A stretch of 64,000 nucleotides of DNA. Source: Lottia gigantea (taxonomy: Eukaryota; Mollusca; Gastropoda; Lottiidae). Numbering within the stretch: the stretch's first letter is position 1; each line of letters opens with the position of its first letter. The notes under the pieces are model-generated. The model was not told the origin of the DNA and did not search any database. It saw only the letters and a list, made by a program, of their open reading frames with translations. The stretch spans positions 2,481,238-2,545,237 of the forward strand of contig NW_008709379.1 in NCBI RefSeq assembly GCF_000327385.1. Reading direction: 5' to 3'. This document shows positions 26,574 through 38,712 of this stretch, piece after piece. Both the position numbers and the translations under genes were made by a program.

Positions 26574-27900
26574 AATCATTTCATATAGAGATTCTATTCT
26601 TTAGTCATGCCACCTGGTAAATCCTACTTATGAATTTATACACTTGTTGGAGACTTTATATTCTATTTCCATTCTAAGAGGTAGTATTACTATGAATCAT
26701 AAAGAGTAGCGCATAACTGTATTGTGCATAATAAGGTTAATCTTTTGAAAATTAAAAGTTTTTCTCAGAGTATTTCTCCGATTTGTATTTGTTTTTACTT
26801 TCGCATTAAATCGATGTCAGAATTTGTTTCCAGATGATTCAATTATTGTGTGTAGTCAAGACAATATAACAAAGTTACTTCAAATCGTTCCTTATAAATA
26901 CCAATACACTGATTACATTACCTATCACAGCTGCAATTGGAGCATAAAAAGCTAACAAACTAGCTTTTACAATATTGAATTAATACATGTCTAATTCTAC
27001 ACTGAATTTAAAGCAATATGTATTACAATCCATTTTGACAAAATGTACAGGAAAGACAAAAATATGGGATGGGGGCAGGAGGTGGAAAATTTGCCTCTGC
27101 TTGGCCGCTTCACCTGATTTTTCTAGAAAAGCAATGGTTAGGCATCCTGGCGAAGACTTTCAAATATTTCTGCCGAGGATGAAGATTGAGAAGATAGAGA
27201 CGAAGGACTATTGAAATCTTTAATTAAGGTATCTAATCGTCAGCTCAGGGTCAGCATTGACAAGTGAAAATATGTTTATTAGGCAGTTACCCACATCTTG
27301 TGAAACCTTATTCAATTGACTATTAATTTGTGAAACAGTCTACTACGTCCGGAATCTAATATTCTTATCCTTCCAACATCGCAGGTCAAGATAAAATACA
27401 CGGTATCCCACGTTAATAAGAACTGTTTCTGACACAATTACATAAAAAAAAAAAATCTGTATTAGAGCACTTTAATATGTTAACTTTGATTTTCTCAGTA
27501 TACAAAGTTTAGATAGTGAATTGGTTTTGCTATAATATAATATACGATAGACCTTCCGTCATAATTTCACGGTGACCCGGATAGATACTCATTCCACATT
27601 ATACTTTAGATAAATACAGCCACATAATCTTATTTGCGATTCCAGCTCCAAATGACACACTTCTTCGTCATGCGAGGTTAAATTTGCCTCATCTGTCTCT
27701 AATATTTTCCATTAAACAGCTTCTACAGATAGTCTGACCAGACAGACCATTCGATAAAACACTTCGTTTAAGGTGGGCAGAGGTCGATTGGTGTTTCAAA
27801 GCATCTCAGCGGATACGGAGCAGACGTCATAAGGGAAATACTCAAATCGAGTAATTGGTCAACTACTAGCAGTTCGATATACTGATCAACGACAAGATCC
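26574..27900. other. no recognised feature apart from a weak dispersed-repeat match
   Basis: Contains one weak copy of the GCATCTC-type dispersed repeat (about 27775-27820). Nothing else recognised. Confidence 0.4.
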
Positions 27901-27906
27901 ATTTTT

Positions 27907-28669
27907 TATACGCCCACACATTAATGTGGGTGTATACAGTCGTCGCCCCTGTCTGTGTGTCTGTCTGTATGTGTGAGGGTGTGTCTGTCTGTGTGTCTGT
28001 TGTCCGTCTGTCCGTCTGTCGGTCCGTCTGTCTGTCTGTCCACAATGGACATGATAGAGAGCTGGTTTCTTGATGGATTTTGACGAAAATTGGTGTGAGT
28101 GTTTGTAATCACCCAAGGATGAACCCTATTGAAAATCAGACGAATCGAAAAATATCTATTAAAAGTTATTGCCCTTGTTCTTGAATTGTTTGTGGACACG
28201 ATAGAGAGCTGGTTTCTTGATGGATTTTGACGAAACTTGGTGTGAGTGTTTGTAATCACCCAAGGATGAACCCTATTGAAAATCAGACGAATCGAAAAAT
28301 ATTTACTATGAGTTATCGCCCTTGTTCTTGAATTGTTTGTGGACACGTTAGAGTGTGGACACGACAGAGAGCTGGTTTCTTGATGGATTTTGACAAAACT
28401 TAGTGTGAGCCAAAGATAAAGCTATATAGCCGTCGCCCCTGTCTGTCTGTCTGTCCGTCTGTCTGTCCGTAAATATATAACTGTCTTAACACAAAGATTT
28501 GCCACTTGTTGTCACTCAAAAGATTCAATTCTGGATTCTATATGGATTAAATGAAACTTGACAGGTTAAATTAATCCCACTTGAATAAAGAAGCTGCAAA
28601 CAAAACTCTTGTCAACCTCCCGGACAAATTAGCTGCCATTACAAATGTGGGCGTATTACGATTGCATCG
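27907..28669 (+). mobile_element. pearl-like non-autonomous element, copy A
   Basis: Order of parts: a hairpin (TATACGCCCACA at 27907-27918 against TGTGGGTGTATA at 27925-27936); the block AGTCGTCGCCCCTGTCTG; a degenerate TGTC/CCGT microsatellite (about 27949-28040); then a core tandem repeat whose units start GATAGAGAGCTGG at 28053, 28200 and 28363 (spacings 147 and 163; the longer step contains a local 16-bp duplication). The third unit is broken off and a second GTCGCCCCTGTCTG plus microsatellite follows (28430-28470). A unique right part ends in ACAAATGTGGGCGTATTACG. Microsatellite plus core repeats of about 160 bp is the layout described for pearl/CvA elements of bivalves. No transposase is encoded; mobilisation by a Helitron-like partner is only an inference. 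Confidence 0.7.
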
Positions 28670-29484
28670 CTAGTACAACATGAGCTACTGTCGGCAATTG
28701 AGATTTTCCAGTCGATGCGACCAAGGCGCGATTAGTCAGATTCTTTCAGATAAAATATATTGCCACACTGTCGTTATAAATCCAGTTAGCCAACCTTAAT
28801 TATAAGAAAATAAAAGAAAGCTGTGAAAGACATGGCTTAAATTAAGAAACATCTACTGCAAACTGTGCGATGGCCATTTAACAAAAAACGCGTTGGTTGT
28901 TTTATTTGAAGGACTGAATACTGAATAACAAACTAAAACATTGAGTAGCGGTAACTGTTCCGAAAGGATGGTGGTATTGTGTCTATCTGGCGGCAACAAC
29001 CACAATTATGTAATATTTTTCTTGACACTTTGTATTGCTTCTTAAAAGACTTCCCGATTCACTGGTTGATATTTGTAATGTTGATTGGTATTTTTATTGT
29101 AATCTCTTCTGAATGGAAGTGAATCTTCTTTATATTAAAACTTATTCAATCCAAATACACAGTTTGTGATTTACGGAATTGCTAGGATTTCCTACATTTT
29201 TTTTTCTATTTACAACTAGTCAACCTTTTCTATCCGGTGCCTACTCAGATGTCGCATAATTCTCATTCCTTCATTCCACGCACTTGTCTCGTCTAGAAGT
29301 AATCTCATTGTGTTTGTTTATTCCGATTGTTTCTGGGTATTTCAAGCATCATTAACGCTGCCTTTACGAGTCATTTAGTTGCATGGGATTTTCTAAATGT
29401 GAAACTAAGTTTTCGTGAAATACAAAGCAAATGGAAATGTCAATCACGTTGATGTGGTCTGTATTGTTTCCAGGTTTCATTAAG
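28670..29484. other. no recognised feature
   Basis: Nothing with ends or motifs seen. Confidence 0.4.
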
Positions 29485-30480
29485 CAGAGTTGGGCAATAT
29501 TACGATACTGTCAAAACCATACGATATGGCATTTTCCCAATACCAGTATACCGTTACAATATCATCGTGACGATATTTCGTAATTTGTAATATAGTGTCT
29601 ATATTTCTCCTGGTTCATTTTATACTTCATACTTCGAGTGCATGATGTGTTCTTTACTTGTTACAACATCTATATATCATGCTATTGTAATTAAGTACAC
29701 GCTAGACTTTGATAAAAGATGATACTGCAATGTGCATTATATGCATTACAACGGGAAAGCAACACTAGATATACCTTTGGTTTTGATAGCCTGGAATATA
29801 AATGTGTCTGATTGAGAATAACCAAACCATGCATCCCCTTTAGAAATGAACATCCATGTTGATTTCCAAATAATACCTTTTGTTATTCAATACAACAACA
29901 CAACACAACTGGTCAAGTTCCCCGAATAATTATCCATCTTACAAAGAATTGCAGGAAAGATTTCCAACAGACTTTACAAATGATTTAATTATCTTCTATA
30001 CCCGAAATAAAAATCTAACTGATATCTTAGTCCGTGGTAGATTGCACCCCACTCCCCCTTTCTATAGGTTTATATTCCAGATTAGGAAGATTATGGATTT
30101 GCATTTCAAATATTCCATATCATTTTTTAAACTAACTTCACAAACATTGCTCTATCACTAGAGGTTACGCCTACATGCCTTTGCCTGTCCTTTCGTAACA
30201 TTGATTAACCGCAATGTTAGAACCTAAAATTCCAACCTTATCAGCCCCACGGCCAAATTGCTTGGCCTACTTCGCCCTGTCAACATCAAAATCTGACATT
30301 GTGTCTTAGATCTTGGGCCTCATGCGCTAGTTTTCACACACTTTTAAGCAGGAACAATAAACGAGATTATAACACTGCAAAGAGTTTCCGGAAATTTTCT
30401 ATATCACGATATTTGAACTTATCGTGATAGAAAATTCTATATATCGCGATACACAAAAAATCTCATATCTCCCAACTCTA
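29485..30480. mobile_element. possible hAT-like element with AGAGTTGGG ends, host of a nested insertion
   Basis: CAGAGTTGGGCAATAT at 29485 faces an inverted TAGAGTTGGGAGATAT ending at 30480. Both interiors are rich in CGATA/TATCG motifs, like the TAGGGCTGGGCGATAT-type ends of animal hAT MITEs. A hairpin of AATTTTCTATATCACGATA (30393-30411) with TATCGTGATAGAAAATT (30420-30436) lies just inside the right end. No 8-bp duplication is conserved, so the pairing of the two ends is inferred, not proven. The Penelope fragment at 29818-30243 lies inside. Confidence 0.4.
29818..30243 (+). mobile_element. Penelope-like element 3' fragment
   Basis: The frame at 29880-30161 includes SYKELQERFPTDFTNDLIIF and TRNKNLTDILVRGRL. 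This is the extreme C-terminus of the GIY-YIG protein in the minus-strand copy at 41.2 kb (YKELQEKFPTVFTNDLVIAY, TRNKNLNDILVRGRL). The DNA match starts upstream at AACCATGCATCC. After a stretch of 3' untranslated DNA present at 41 kb but missing here (about 230 bp), it resumes with ATTATGGATTTGCATTTCAA through CTAGAGGTTACGCCTACATG to about 30243. It is therefore a 5'-truncated insertion of the same family with an internal deletion, placed within the AGAGTTGGG-ended element. Confidence 0.85.
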
Positions 30481-32514
30481 CCTTCAGTACAGATACATTG
30501 TGGAATTTTCTTGCACAGTATAGAATTTTGATTTATGCTAAAGTTTAATGAAAATATCCCTTTTTGATTCAAAAGGCTCATTTGGGCGACCCTATTTGAT
30601 CCTTAAAAATATCAATATGTTGTGTTAAGCCTATTTGGGAATCTGTGAAAAGATCCGGGATTCAAGCTTGAGAGACATAATTATTTAAGTGTTTGAAAAT
30701 ACAATGTAGTTGCTTATTATTTGAGTTGTAAAGATTTTCGATAATTGTTTTGAACAACTTTGGAACAACAATGCAGGACTCCCGCCAATAATCGTTCTGA
30801 CAAAGACTGCATAGTATTGTATTTGTAATGGGATAGAAGCCAACAGTAGATCTTAACAAGCAAAATTAGCAGCATGTTTATAATTCTCCACGGTGATGAT
30901 AATTGCCATGTCAAAATACCCAATTATAGTAAATACATACAATGAAATGCACTTAGTAGTATTAAGAATGAATGCCATGCCGTCGACCATTTCATGGCAT
31001 GTCAACCTATCTGGTTATTTACTAGTTGTGATAAATGTTGTTGAAACTTAATACCACTAGGGGTGGCTTAGTTACGTTAAGAAGATGATCAATTTGAAGG
31101 CTTGAGGAAATTTGTGAAAATCTAATCCATCCTTAAATCTTGCTTGGGAGGAAGTTAATATTGCGATTAAATATTATTTCACCAGATATTGAGAGCTTTA
31201 CATTTAACAACTCGTCCTGGCTTTAATATTATCTTTTACTCCAACCGTTCCTTGGAGTTTAAATTGATAGGATTATGGCGTTTGGAAGAATTTCTCGATA
31301 ATTTACCTTTTTCTTCCAATTTGTAGAGCAATTCTGATTTTTTTGTGTCAATCTGATAATTTCAATCACCTTTTTTAGGGCAAAATACAACTTTTTTCCA
31401 AATATAATTATTTTCTGGATGTTCAACATATTTCTAATTAGTTATCGTGGCTTTATGGAATCTGTGATTTTTTTCTATAAAACTGAAAAAGAAATTAAAA
31501 AAGGAAAGTTAAATACTAAAGTGAACTCTGGGTGATGAAGGTCATGAAGACGTAGAAGCGTACATGCTGCCATAATTGGTGAGATGTGAAAACGGTTCTA
31601 GTCTAAACGGAAGTTGCTACGATTTGCTGCTTTTGACAAATGTATCTAATTTCCTTCGCAACGGAAGAACAGTAAATTATTTTCCCGACTTTTCCAGTAA
31701 AATTTAAACCTTATTTGACACTTTAATTGACAGCAACACAGTAATCTTAGTCGATGTGAAAACATTCGAATCCCATATCTGTCGTTAAGTTAGTGAATTT
31801 TGATTTATGATGAAAATTAAGTCTGAATTCTGAAACTGAATTAATTGATCGTAATATCATTATTAACATTAAATGCAATGTTCAAGGAAATTATTTCAAA
31901 TTATAGCTCAAAATTCACTAAAAAAACACGTTTTTCTTAAGGATAGATTATGGAGATGTTATTTCATGGCGTTATTTTTTTTCCTTTACAGTTAAGTGTC
32001 TCGCATTATTTATTTCTTTATATGATCATTTTTAAAATTGCTGACCTTGGAGTAAATGTTTCCGCGTATCCGTGTTTATTTCTAACAACAACAAATTCCA
32101 GAACAAATTGGTTTTTTTCCTGTTTTCTATTAGTAAAATATTCCAACAGCTTAGAGAATGTGATATTCAGCACCTATTATCTGGACTATCGTAAGTTGCA
32201 AGAGGTACTGATAATATACACCATATTCACGTGCAAATCTTTTTTGATCAATATGAAACATCCAATGGATCCAGGAAAAGGTTTATCGCCCTGTGCGTCA
32301 CTACACTAACTCGTAGTACAGTACTTATTTAATCGGTGCAATACGGTACACCAATATTGGCATACAACCTAGATAATTTCTTTAATGACGTTCATTTCGC
32401 AATTCACAATCTTGCATCGACAAGCACTGTGATTTTAATGAGCCCCAAGCTATTCTAGTTGAACTGTTCGCAACCCTTCGTGATTTATCTTCTATTCGAT
32501 ATCTTCATGGAATC
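30481..32514. other. no recognised feature
   Basis: A 119-codon frame at 31950-32309 is hydrophobic and low-complexity in parts, without a motif I know; I do not call it a gene. Confidence 0.4.
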
Positions 32515-32594
32515 TTAACCCTACAACTTATTACACTAATAACTTGATTTTATTAGGCTATAAGAAGGGATTATTGTAGTGCGATAAGGGTTAA
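32515..32594. mobile_element. possible piggyBac-type MITE, 80 bp
   Basis: TTAACCCT at 32515 faces AGGGTTAA ending at 32594, giving TTAA target sites with CCCT termini as in piggyBac elements. The inner arms match only loosely (TTACACTAATAA against GCACTACAATAAT). At 80 bp this could be coincidence. Confidence 0.3.
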
Positions 32595-32773
32595 TGGGTG
32601 AAGATATTCGGCTTCCAGAATACTTACACATGACATCGAGTAGACTAGATAAGCTGTATACCTAGAGCTTAATTTTCAGATTTGTGGTTTCTTAACAGTG
32701 ATACGATCTTTTGTTGGGACATCATTCTCGTAAACAACCGATAATTTCTCATACGAAAGTACATGTCCTTGTT

Positions 32774-33401
32774 CATTAATGTGGGCGTATATAGTCGTCG
32801 CCCCTGTCTGTCCACAATTGTTTGCGGACAAGATAGAGAGCTGGTTTCTTGATGCATTTTGACGAAAATTGGTGTGAGTGTTTTTAATCACCCAAGGATG
32901 AACCCTATTGAAAATCAGACGAATCGAAAAATATTTACTATGAGTTATTGCCCTTGTTCTTGAATTGTTTGTGGACACGTTAGAGTGTGGACACGACAGA
33001 GAGCTGGTTTCTTGATGGATTTTGACGAAACTTGGTGTGAAGGATGAACCCTATTGAAAATCAGACGAATCGAAAAATGTTTATTATGAGTTATTGCCCT
33101 TGTTCTTGAATTGTTTGTGGACACGTTAGAGTGTGGACACGATAGAGAGCTGGTTTCTTGATGGATTTTGACGAAACTTGGTGTGTTTGTAATCACTCAA
33201 GGATGAACCCTATTGAAAATCAGACAAATCGAAAAATATTTACTATGAGTTATTGCCCTTGTTCTTGAATTGTAAACTGTAAAGAAAACCCATGAAATAT
33301 GAAAATTTCACTCTCAGAAACATTCATTTACTGATAACTCTTGTCAACCTCCGGGACAAATTAGCTACAATTACAAATGTGGGCGTATTACGATGGTATC
33401 G
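32774..33401 (+). mobile_element. pearl-like non-autonomous element, copy B
   Basis: Begins CATTAATGTGGGCGTATA, then AGTCGTCGCCCCTGTCTG with almost no microsatellite. Three core units follow, with GATAGAGAGCTGG or GACAGAGAGCTGG at 32832, 32995 and 33141 (spacings 163 and 146). The right end (GTCAACCTCC, GGGACAAATTAGCT, ACAAATGTGGGCGTATTACG) matches copy A. Compared with copy A it has fewer CTGT repeats and a different right-middle segment. Both copies have the same orientation, 4.9 kb apart. Confidence 0.7.
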
Positions 33402-34004
33402 ATATTTTTTTTCCATTACTTAATATTACATTTATTGCAGAACATAACAAAGTCGCGACAAGTAATTGAATATCTTAAAATATACCGTAGAATATGCTCG
33501 TTCTTCAGCGAGTTCGTTTACTAAGCTCATACTGATGTATTCTTCACATTGGAAAGTCTGTCCAAAGCTGTTCAAATCAACGTGTCTTCGACATGGATTG
33601 TGCTCTTAGCAAATGCCAGTGGGGTAACCTTTTTAACCAAGTGATCGTGTAGTTGTACTGTATATGACAAAGGTTTTTATTGGCTAACCCGATAAAAATC
33701 AATTTATGTCAAGGGAATGTAAACATCCCTTCTTCATTCACTGGCAATGTCGATAATATTTGTTGAAAAGTTAGGTACAAAAAAGCTTATCTGTAAGCGG
33801 GTTGTCAGAAAAAGTAGATTACGGTAATCTATCCGATTGTTAGGTTTCATTATTTTTCTAGAGTCAGCAAGAACTATAAACAGATGAAACTGAGAAATCG
33901 GGTGGTGGTGGTGTTTTAACATCGGTACCCGCTACGAGATAGAACTATACGGTTATATAAACATATACATGTATACGTCCAATGCAGGTCGAAGGGAATG
34001 ACTA
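33402..34004. other. no recognised feature
   Basis: Only a short GGT run at about 33900. Confidence 0.4.
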
Positions 34005-34120
34005 GTCCATTGTCAATCAGATTGGACAAAAAGATCATGGCTCCTGTGTTACTGGCTGTACACGTTAAGGATCTCTCGACAGTAGGAAAGGAAATAGAAA
34101 GCCTAAATTACATTGCATTT
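34005..34120 (+). mobile_element. SINE fragment (middle part)
   Basis: CTCCTGTGTTACTGGCTGTA followed by CACGTTAAGGATCTCTCGAC corresponds to the central body of the SINE at 36912-37221 (CCTCGTGTGCTACAGGCTGT, then GGTTAAAGATCCTTCGACAG). It is diverged, with no clear ends. Confidence 0.6.
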
Positions 34121-36295
34121 AGACTATTTATATTGGGAAATCGTGTTTGAAACGCTGATGGGTATGCTGCCAGTTGAATAAACTGTTGTCATTTGTAGAG
34201 TGGCGGTCAAACCCAGGTAATTTCTTCACTTCCAGTTCACTGCAGTTGCCCAGATAACATCATCAGTGGACTGGTTACTGGCAATTAGTTGTCATATTAA
34301 ATATAGCCACGAGCATTTCCAACGAATCCGCTTTTATTAGATCAGTCTTATCATGAATTATTTCTCGTCTGGAGACCACTAGACACCATATCGAAGTATG
34401 AGCTCTCATAGGGGACCTTGGTAAAACGCAATATTACAATTTCAAGTGTGCTTTTACAGGAACCAATCTGTGGCGTTCATTATAAAACTCTCTCTCGGGA
34501 GTATTTCTTCCGACGCTAAGTCAATTTGAGACATCTAGAACGCTTTTTAACGCTGGAATTTAAAAAAAAAACAAATCGTTAATATCCGTTTAACCGGCGA
34601 ACGTAAGGCGCCAAGATCGCCAATTTCGGGCACGTTGCGTGGGCAAAAACATTTACGGAAAATTAGAAACACTGTACGAATGAAAATTTTTCAAGTAATC
34701 TTAACAAGCATCAATGACTGACTGTTTACCAGCAGGTCTTAATGAAGCAGTGTAATGTATAACAGTTCAATTCTGAACAACTCGGTGGACGGTAGAGACC
34801 AGAATGACATGGAGATGATATTGACGTTCTGCTTTTGTATCCGATTATTTCATACTCAGTTTAATATATCGGATGATGAATTGGCTTATTTGATTCACAC
34901 CAACCAATCAAATTGTTATGTTTTAAAACAGATTGATGGATAATTCAATAAGAATTTTTATGTTATTTCTGTTGATTCAGAAGAAAGAAAATTTCCCCTA
35001 TAATTTGTTGAAAATGTCATGTCTTGTGTTTTTTATTCTCAATAATGATAACGTTTGATTTGCTTATCCATGAAATCTTACCAGCTATTTCTTGGAGCAT
35101 AGTATTAACTCGATTACTTACACTACGTTCAGTTCGTTCTCATTAGTAATGATGATAGGTTCACAGCTGACAGAGCACTAGCGGCAGGTTACACCCTATT
35201 CCTTATTGAAATGAAGTGGAAAGCGATCATTTGATCCCGTTGTTGGAGTTTAGGTTGGTTTATGCAATGAGATAAAAAAAAAAATAAATACAACTAAGGA
35301 AATATATCATAAAGACAGATTTAATAGTTTAATGGTGAGATTACTCTAGACATTTTGAAATAGATCAGGTCGATAAGCGATCCATAGCATCTCAGAAATC
35401 GAGAAATTAATCTTACGTGTAACAGTTTAGTGAAAAAAATCTTTCATGTTGTCATACGAGCCCAGTTGGCATAATAGCTCATCGGAGAACACTTTTCAGA
35501 AGAAAGCCGTTATTTTTAAAGACTTTGTGAAAGATGAATGCCTGGTTGAAAGATAGCTGATAAGATATATTGAGTAAAACTGGGATATGTAGTCATCCTC
35601 AACTCTTAAGGCGATAGAGATCATTTGTTACCTATTTACAAAATGGCCAAAACTTTTTGTCATTAATTTTTAATTTAAAATCAACTGAAACGTTACATTG
35701 ACATCAATGTTACATTAAATTTCAGAAGCTCACTCGACTTAATTCGATGATTAAATAAGATACTACCAGATGTAACCAACCCAGATGCTCTCACTGGAAA
35801 GCTCAATCTAACCTCTTTTGGGTTCTGCAATAAGTGATTGGTTATCAGATATAATAATATATACTGAAAATATTACAGATGTGCATCTCTTATCAAGACA
35901 TGATTTGTAGGTTTCTGTCCTAGTGCGCTACAAATGACGCAACTGAGTACTCAAAGTTGAGAATTTTGCCTAGACCGCCTGTCTCATTAACAAGCTTTTT
36001 AGAAAAGTCTAAAGTTCATTAACGGTACATTAGTACATTATCGCTTTTACAACGTCAGACCCCCCAACCAGCATAGGTAACCGTTGGAAAACCGGGTTGA
36101 AAAATGCGAAGGTAATATTTATCAGTTCTTAACCTTAAGTAAGCACGATGGCATTGAGTGGTTATCACATCACATTACTAGGGAAAGGTTGATGATAATG
36201 AAATTGGACAAAGTGTTTTCCGTCCGCATATATATCTAAGAGAATCTAGAAACATGCTGGTGCCGTTTAATTTAGTTATAACAATCCAGATGGCT
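34121..36295. other. no recognised gene
   Basis: Contains a weak GCATCTC-type repeat match near 35380 and two A-rich runs (34563, 35276). No motif-bearing frame. Confidence 0.4.
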
Positions 36296-36575
36296 TAACC
36301 AGGTTTCCCCCTGTAAGTGATGCAGGTCGAGGGGCGGGGGTGACATGGAAAAAGCGTCCAGTCGTTCGGATGGGACAATATACTGAGGCCCCATGTATTA
36401 AAAGACTGTGCACGTTGAAGACCCTTCAACAATTGCATCGAAAATAGTAGTCTCATGTCGCTGTCCTGGTGATATTTCCCTCATTGCTTACTGTTTGGCC
36501 TCTTCATTAGCTTATCAGGTGCAAAAGAGTAGAATACTCATAATCATTTCATTTCATTCTAATATGGTTTACTCG
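36296..36575 (+). mobile_element. SINE, 5'-truncated copy
   Basis: Starts inside the SINE at AACCAGGTTTCCCCCTGTAA and runs through GTGATGCAGG, GACATGGAAAAAGCGTCCAG, TCGTTCGGATGGGACAATA and CTGTGCACGTTGAAGACCC. It then continues to TTTCCCTCATTGCTTACTG and GGTGCAAAAGAGTAG. The pol III promoter head is missing. It lies about 330 bp upstream of the full-length copy in the same orientation. Confidence 0.8.
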
Positions 36576-36898
36576 TTATGTAAATATACATAATATGATC
36601 GTTAAACGTATCATATTCTTGCGTCGATTTCTCATTTGCTAAAAAGGTTTTGCTTTTGTTATTCATAACATACACGCGATTTGAGTATTAGAGGTTGATT
36701 ATTTATTATCCTCAGGTCTTTGTAGAATAAATACATGTTTCAAGCTTTGTATTTTTTCATAAACAAGCAAAAAGCATACTTCAATTACCAACTGTTATGT
36801 ACACGTAAGAAAATACTAATACATATTGATTTTTGGATAAGATGGGTTAACGTCGACCTGATAAAGAAATGAAGGAGAGTTTTATATCGTTTTGTTCC

Positions 36899-37234
36899 AA
36901 TTATTGTAATGGGAGCCGCGGTTGCTCAGTGAGTTACTCGCTAACCTGAAGGTCGATATAACACCTTCGGATTTCTCAACCCGGTTTCCCCCTGTCAGTG
37001 ATGCAGGTGAGAGGGGCTTACATGGAAAAAGCGTCTAGTCGTTTGGATGGGACAATAAACCGAGGCCTCGTGTGCTACAGGCTGTGCAGGTTAAAGATCC
37101 TTCGACAGTTGGAAATCGAAAAAGAGCAGGCTAATGCCACTGGACTGGCAAAATTTCCCTCATTGCACCCTGCATGGTGCAGAAAAGTAGGACGTAAAAC
37201 TCCATTCATTTCTTTTTTTCTAATTATTGTAATG
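36899..37234 (+). mobile_element. tRNA-derived SINE, full length, with 13-bp target duplication
   Basis: The body occupies 36912-37221 (310 bp), flanked by the identical AATTATTGTAATG at 36899-36911 and 37222-37234. The head GGAGCCGCGGTTGCTCAGTG is tRNA-like: an A-box-like TTGCTCAGTGA at 36922-36932 and a B-box-like CCTTCGGATTTC at about 36964-36975, 43 bp apart as in a tRNA, although both boxes have drifted. The body continues CCCGGTTTCCCCCTGTCAGT, CATGGAAAAAGCGTCTAGTC, CTGTGCAGGTTAAAGATCC and TAGGACGTAAAACTCCATTC. It ends in a T-rich tail. The tail probably reflects the partner LINE's 3' end; neither LINE in this window shares it. Transcription would be by RNA polymerase III. The exact duplication points to a fairly recent insertion. 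Confidence 0.9.
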
Positions 37235-38666
37235 ACATTTTAGAAAGCATGTTATATGCAATAGTATCAGAATACATATTTTCGAGGTTAGACCAAGTTT
37301 AGGAACACAAAGTCCAAAACGGTATGGTAATATAGAAACACTCCACACCGATGATTCTCAACATCCATAGGGTTAAAATAGATACCATTGACTTCAAGAG
37401 AGGTTGTATTATGGTCAGCATTGAGATGAATTATAGAAAATATAAATATGTATCGATGAAATATTATTATTATTTGTAATTAACAACTGGTAAAGTAAAG
37501 TAGTCATGAGATAAGTGCAATAATTACTGACATTTAAACCCATAGTATTTACTGTTACTTCAGTGCAACTCGGGTGCACTTTACTCCTGCTATCTAAAAA
37601 GCACAAGAAATACCACAGGAAATGAATATTTTACAGTTGTATCGCCATACACTTGTTCTTACTATCTCTGTATCGGCAACGACGCATCAAACTGCCTCAG
37701 ACATATTGCTTGTCTATACGCACGTCTCAATTTTTTGCGCAATTTCTAGGTGATGACATAACCTGTTGATAAGTGTATATCCATTAGCAACAGGGCGAAG
37801 TCTACACTTCGTATTTACAACTGGACGATTTACATTCACACAATATTGTCGCCGAAATGTTAAGCATCAATATTAGATTATCCTCAACAAGGTCAAGAAT
37901 ACAGTTTCTTTTTGTTATAGTTTCCGCTTAAAGGAACTTTAACAGGCATGAAGCCATTGAAAGGAATGGACCTTGTTCTGTTGCGATCTTCAACAATACC
38001 GCCAAGTGTTTCAGTAGTAATGAATTGAAAATAGAAGCCTTAGTGGTGACATGAAATTAGAACGGATCGTGAAAAATTTGCTTCGTTACGTTGGTCTTAA
38101 ATTAGATTATTCTCGGCATGTTAACGCGTTCGATGAATGCACTGAGAAACTTCAATACAATGATACAAACGTCATGAAAGTAGCGTTTCTGTGGATTGGT
38201 CATCGTTAGATAAGCCATCATTGGCATTAAAGAACTTCTCTTCGCAAACAATCAATCTTCTTTTCTTTTACATTACACGACTTTTACTAGCATGAAGCAA
38301 GCATAAAGCAAACAAAACATGTCTTTTTTCAGCTCAAAATAAGTAAATTTCCTACTGGCCTTGCCAAGTCAGCATCACTGTAAAGCTAGTAGATCTGAAA
38401 GTGTAGAGATGGTTCCGTAGTCAGGATTACTAATAAATTGTAAAGAGCATTATCTGAAGTACTCATCGCACTTTAAAACTGGTGCCACGTTGAAAATGAA
38501 ATTATCAACACACAATCAATATCTACTTTTGAAAATCAATAGAACTAACATGAGCGTCTGGGACTTGGGGCCGCATCACATGCTGAACAGACTGCGGAAA
38601 ATAAGTTTCGGGACAACTCTACGACTATAATATTCCAGTTATATTAAGGTATTATCGTGACCTATG
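37235..38666. other. no recognised feature
   Basis: Nothing with motifs or clear ends. Confidence 0.4.
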
Positions 38667-38712
38667 CTCGGGATTGAACTCAGGGCTCCAGTCGTCTAAG
38701 CCACACGGCTAA
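38667..38712 (-). repeat. tRNA-like pol III promoter relic (SINE head or tRNA pseudogene)
   Basis: On the minus strand TGGCTTAGACG (38693-38703) fits the A-box consensus TRGYNNARNNG at every position. GAGTTCAATCC (38671-38681) contains GTTCAATCC, a perfect GWTCRANNC B box. The boxes start only 22 bp apart, so the anticodon arm of a normal tRNA is missing. No CCA or terminator T-run is obvious. Probably the head of another SINE family. Confidence 0.55.

Noticed and set aside
27886-28346. Minus-strand open frames of 76 and 141 codons across pearl-like copy A (similar frames at 32676-33196)
   Set aside because: They are the antisense of the noncoding core tandem repeat; the same peptide recurs because the DNA unit recurs.
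28655-28676. CTAG/T at the right end of pearl-like copy A as a Helitron terminus
   Set aside because: Copy B ends differently after the shared ATCG, and the preceding hairpin is only 4 bp, so it is not diagnostic.
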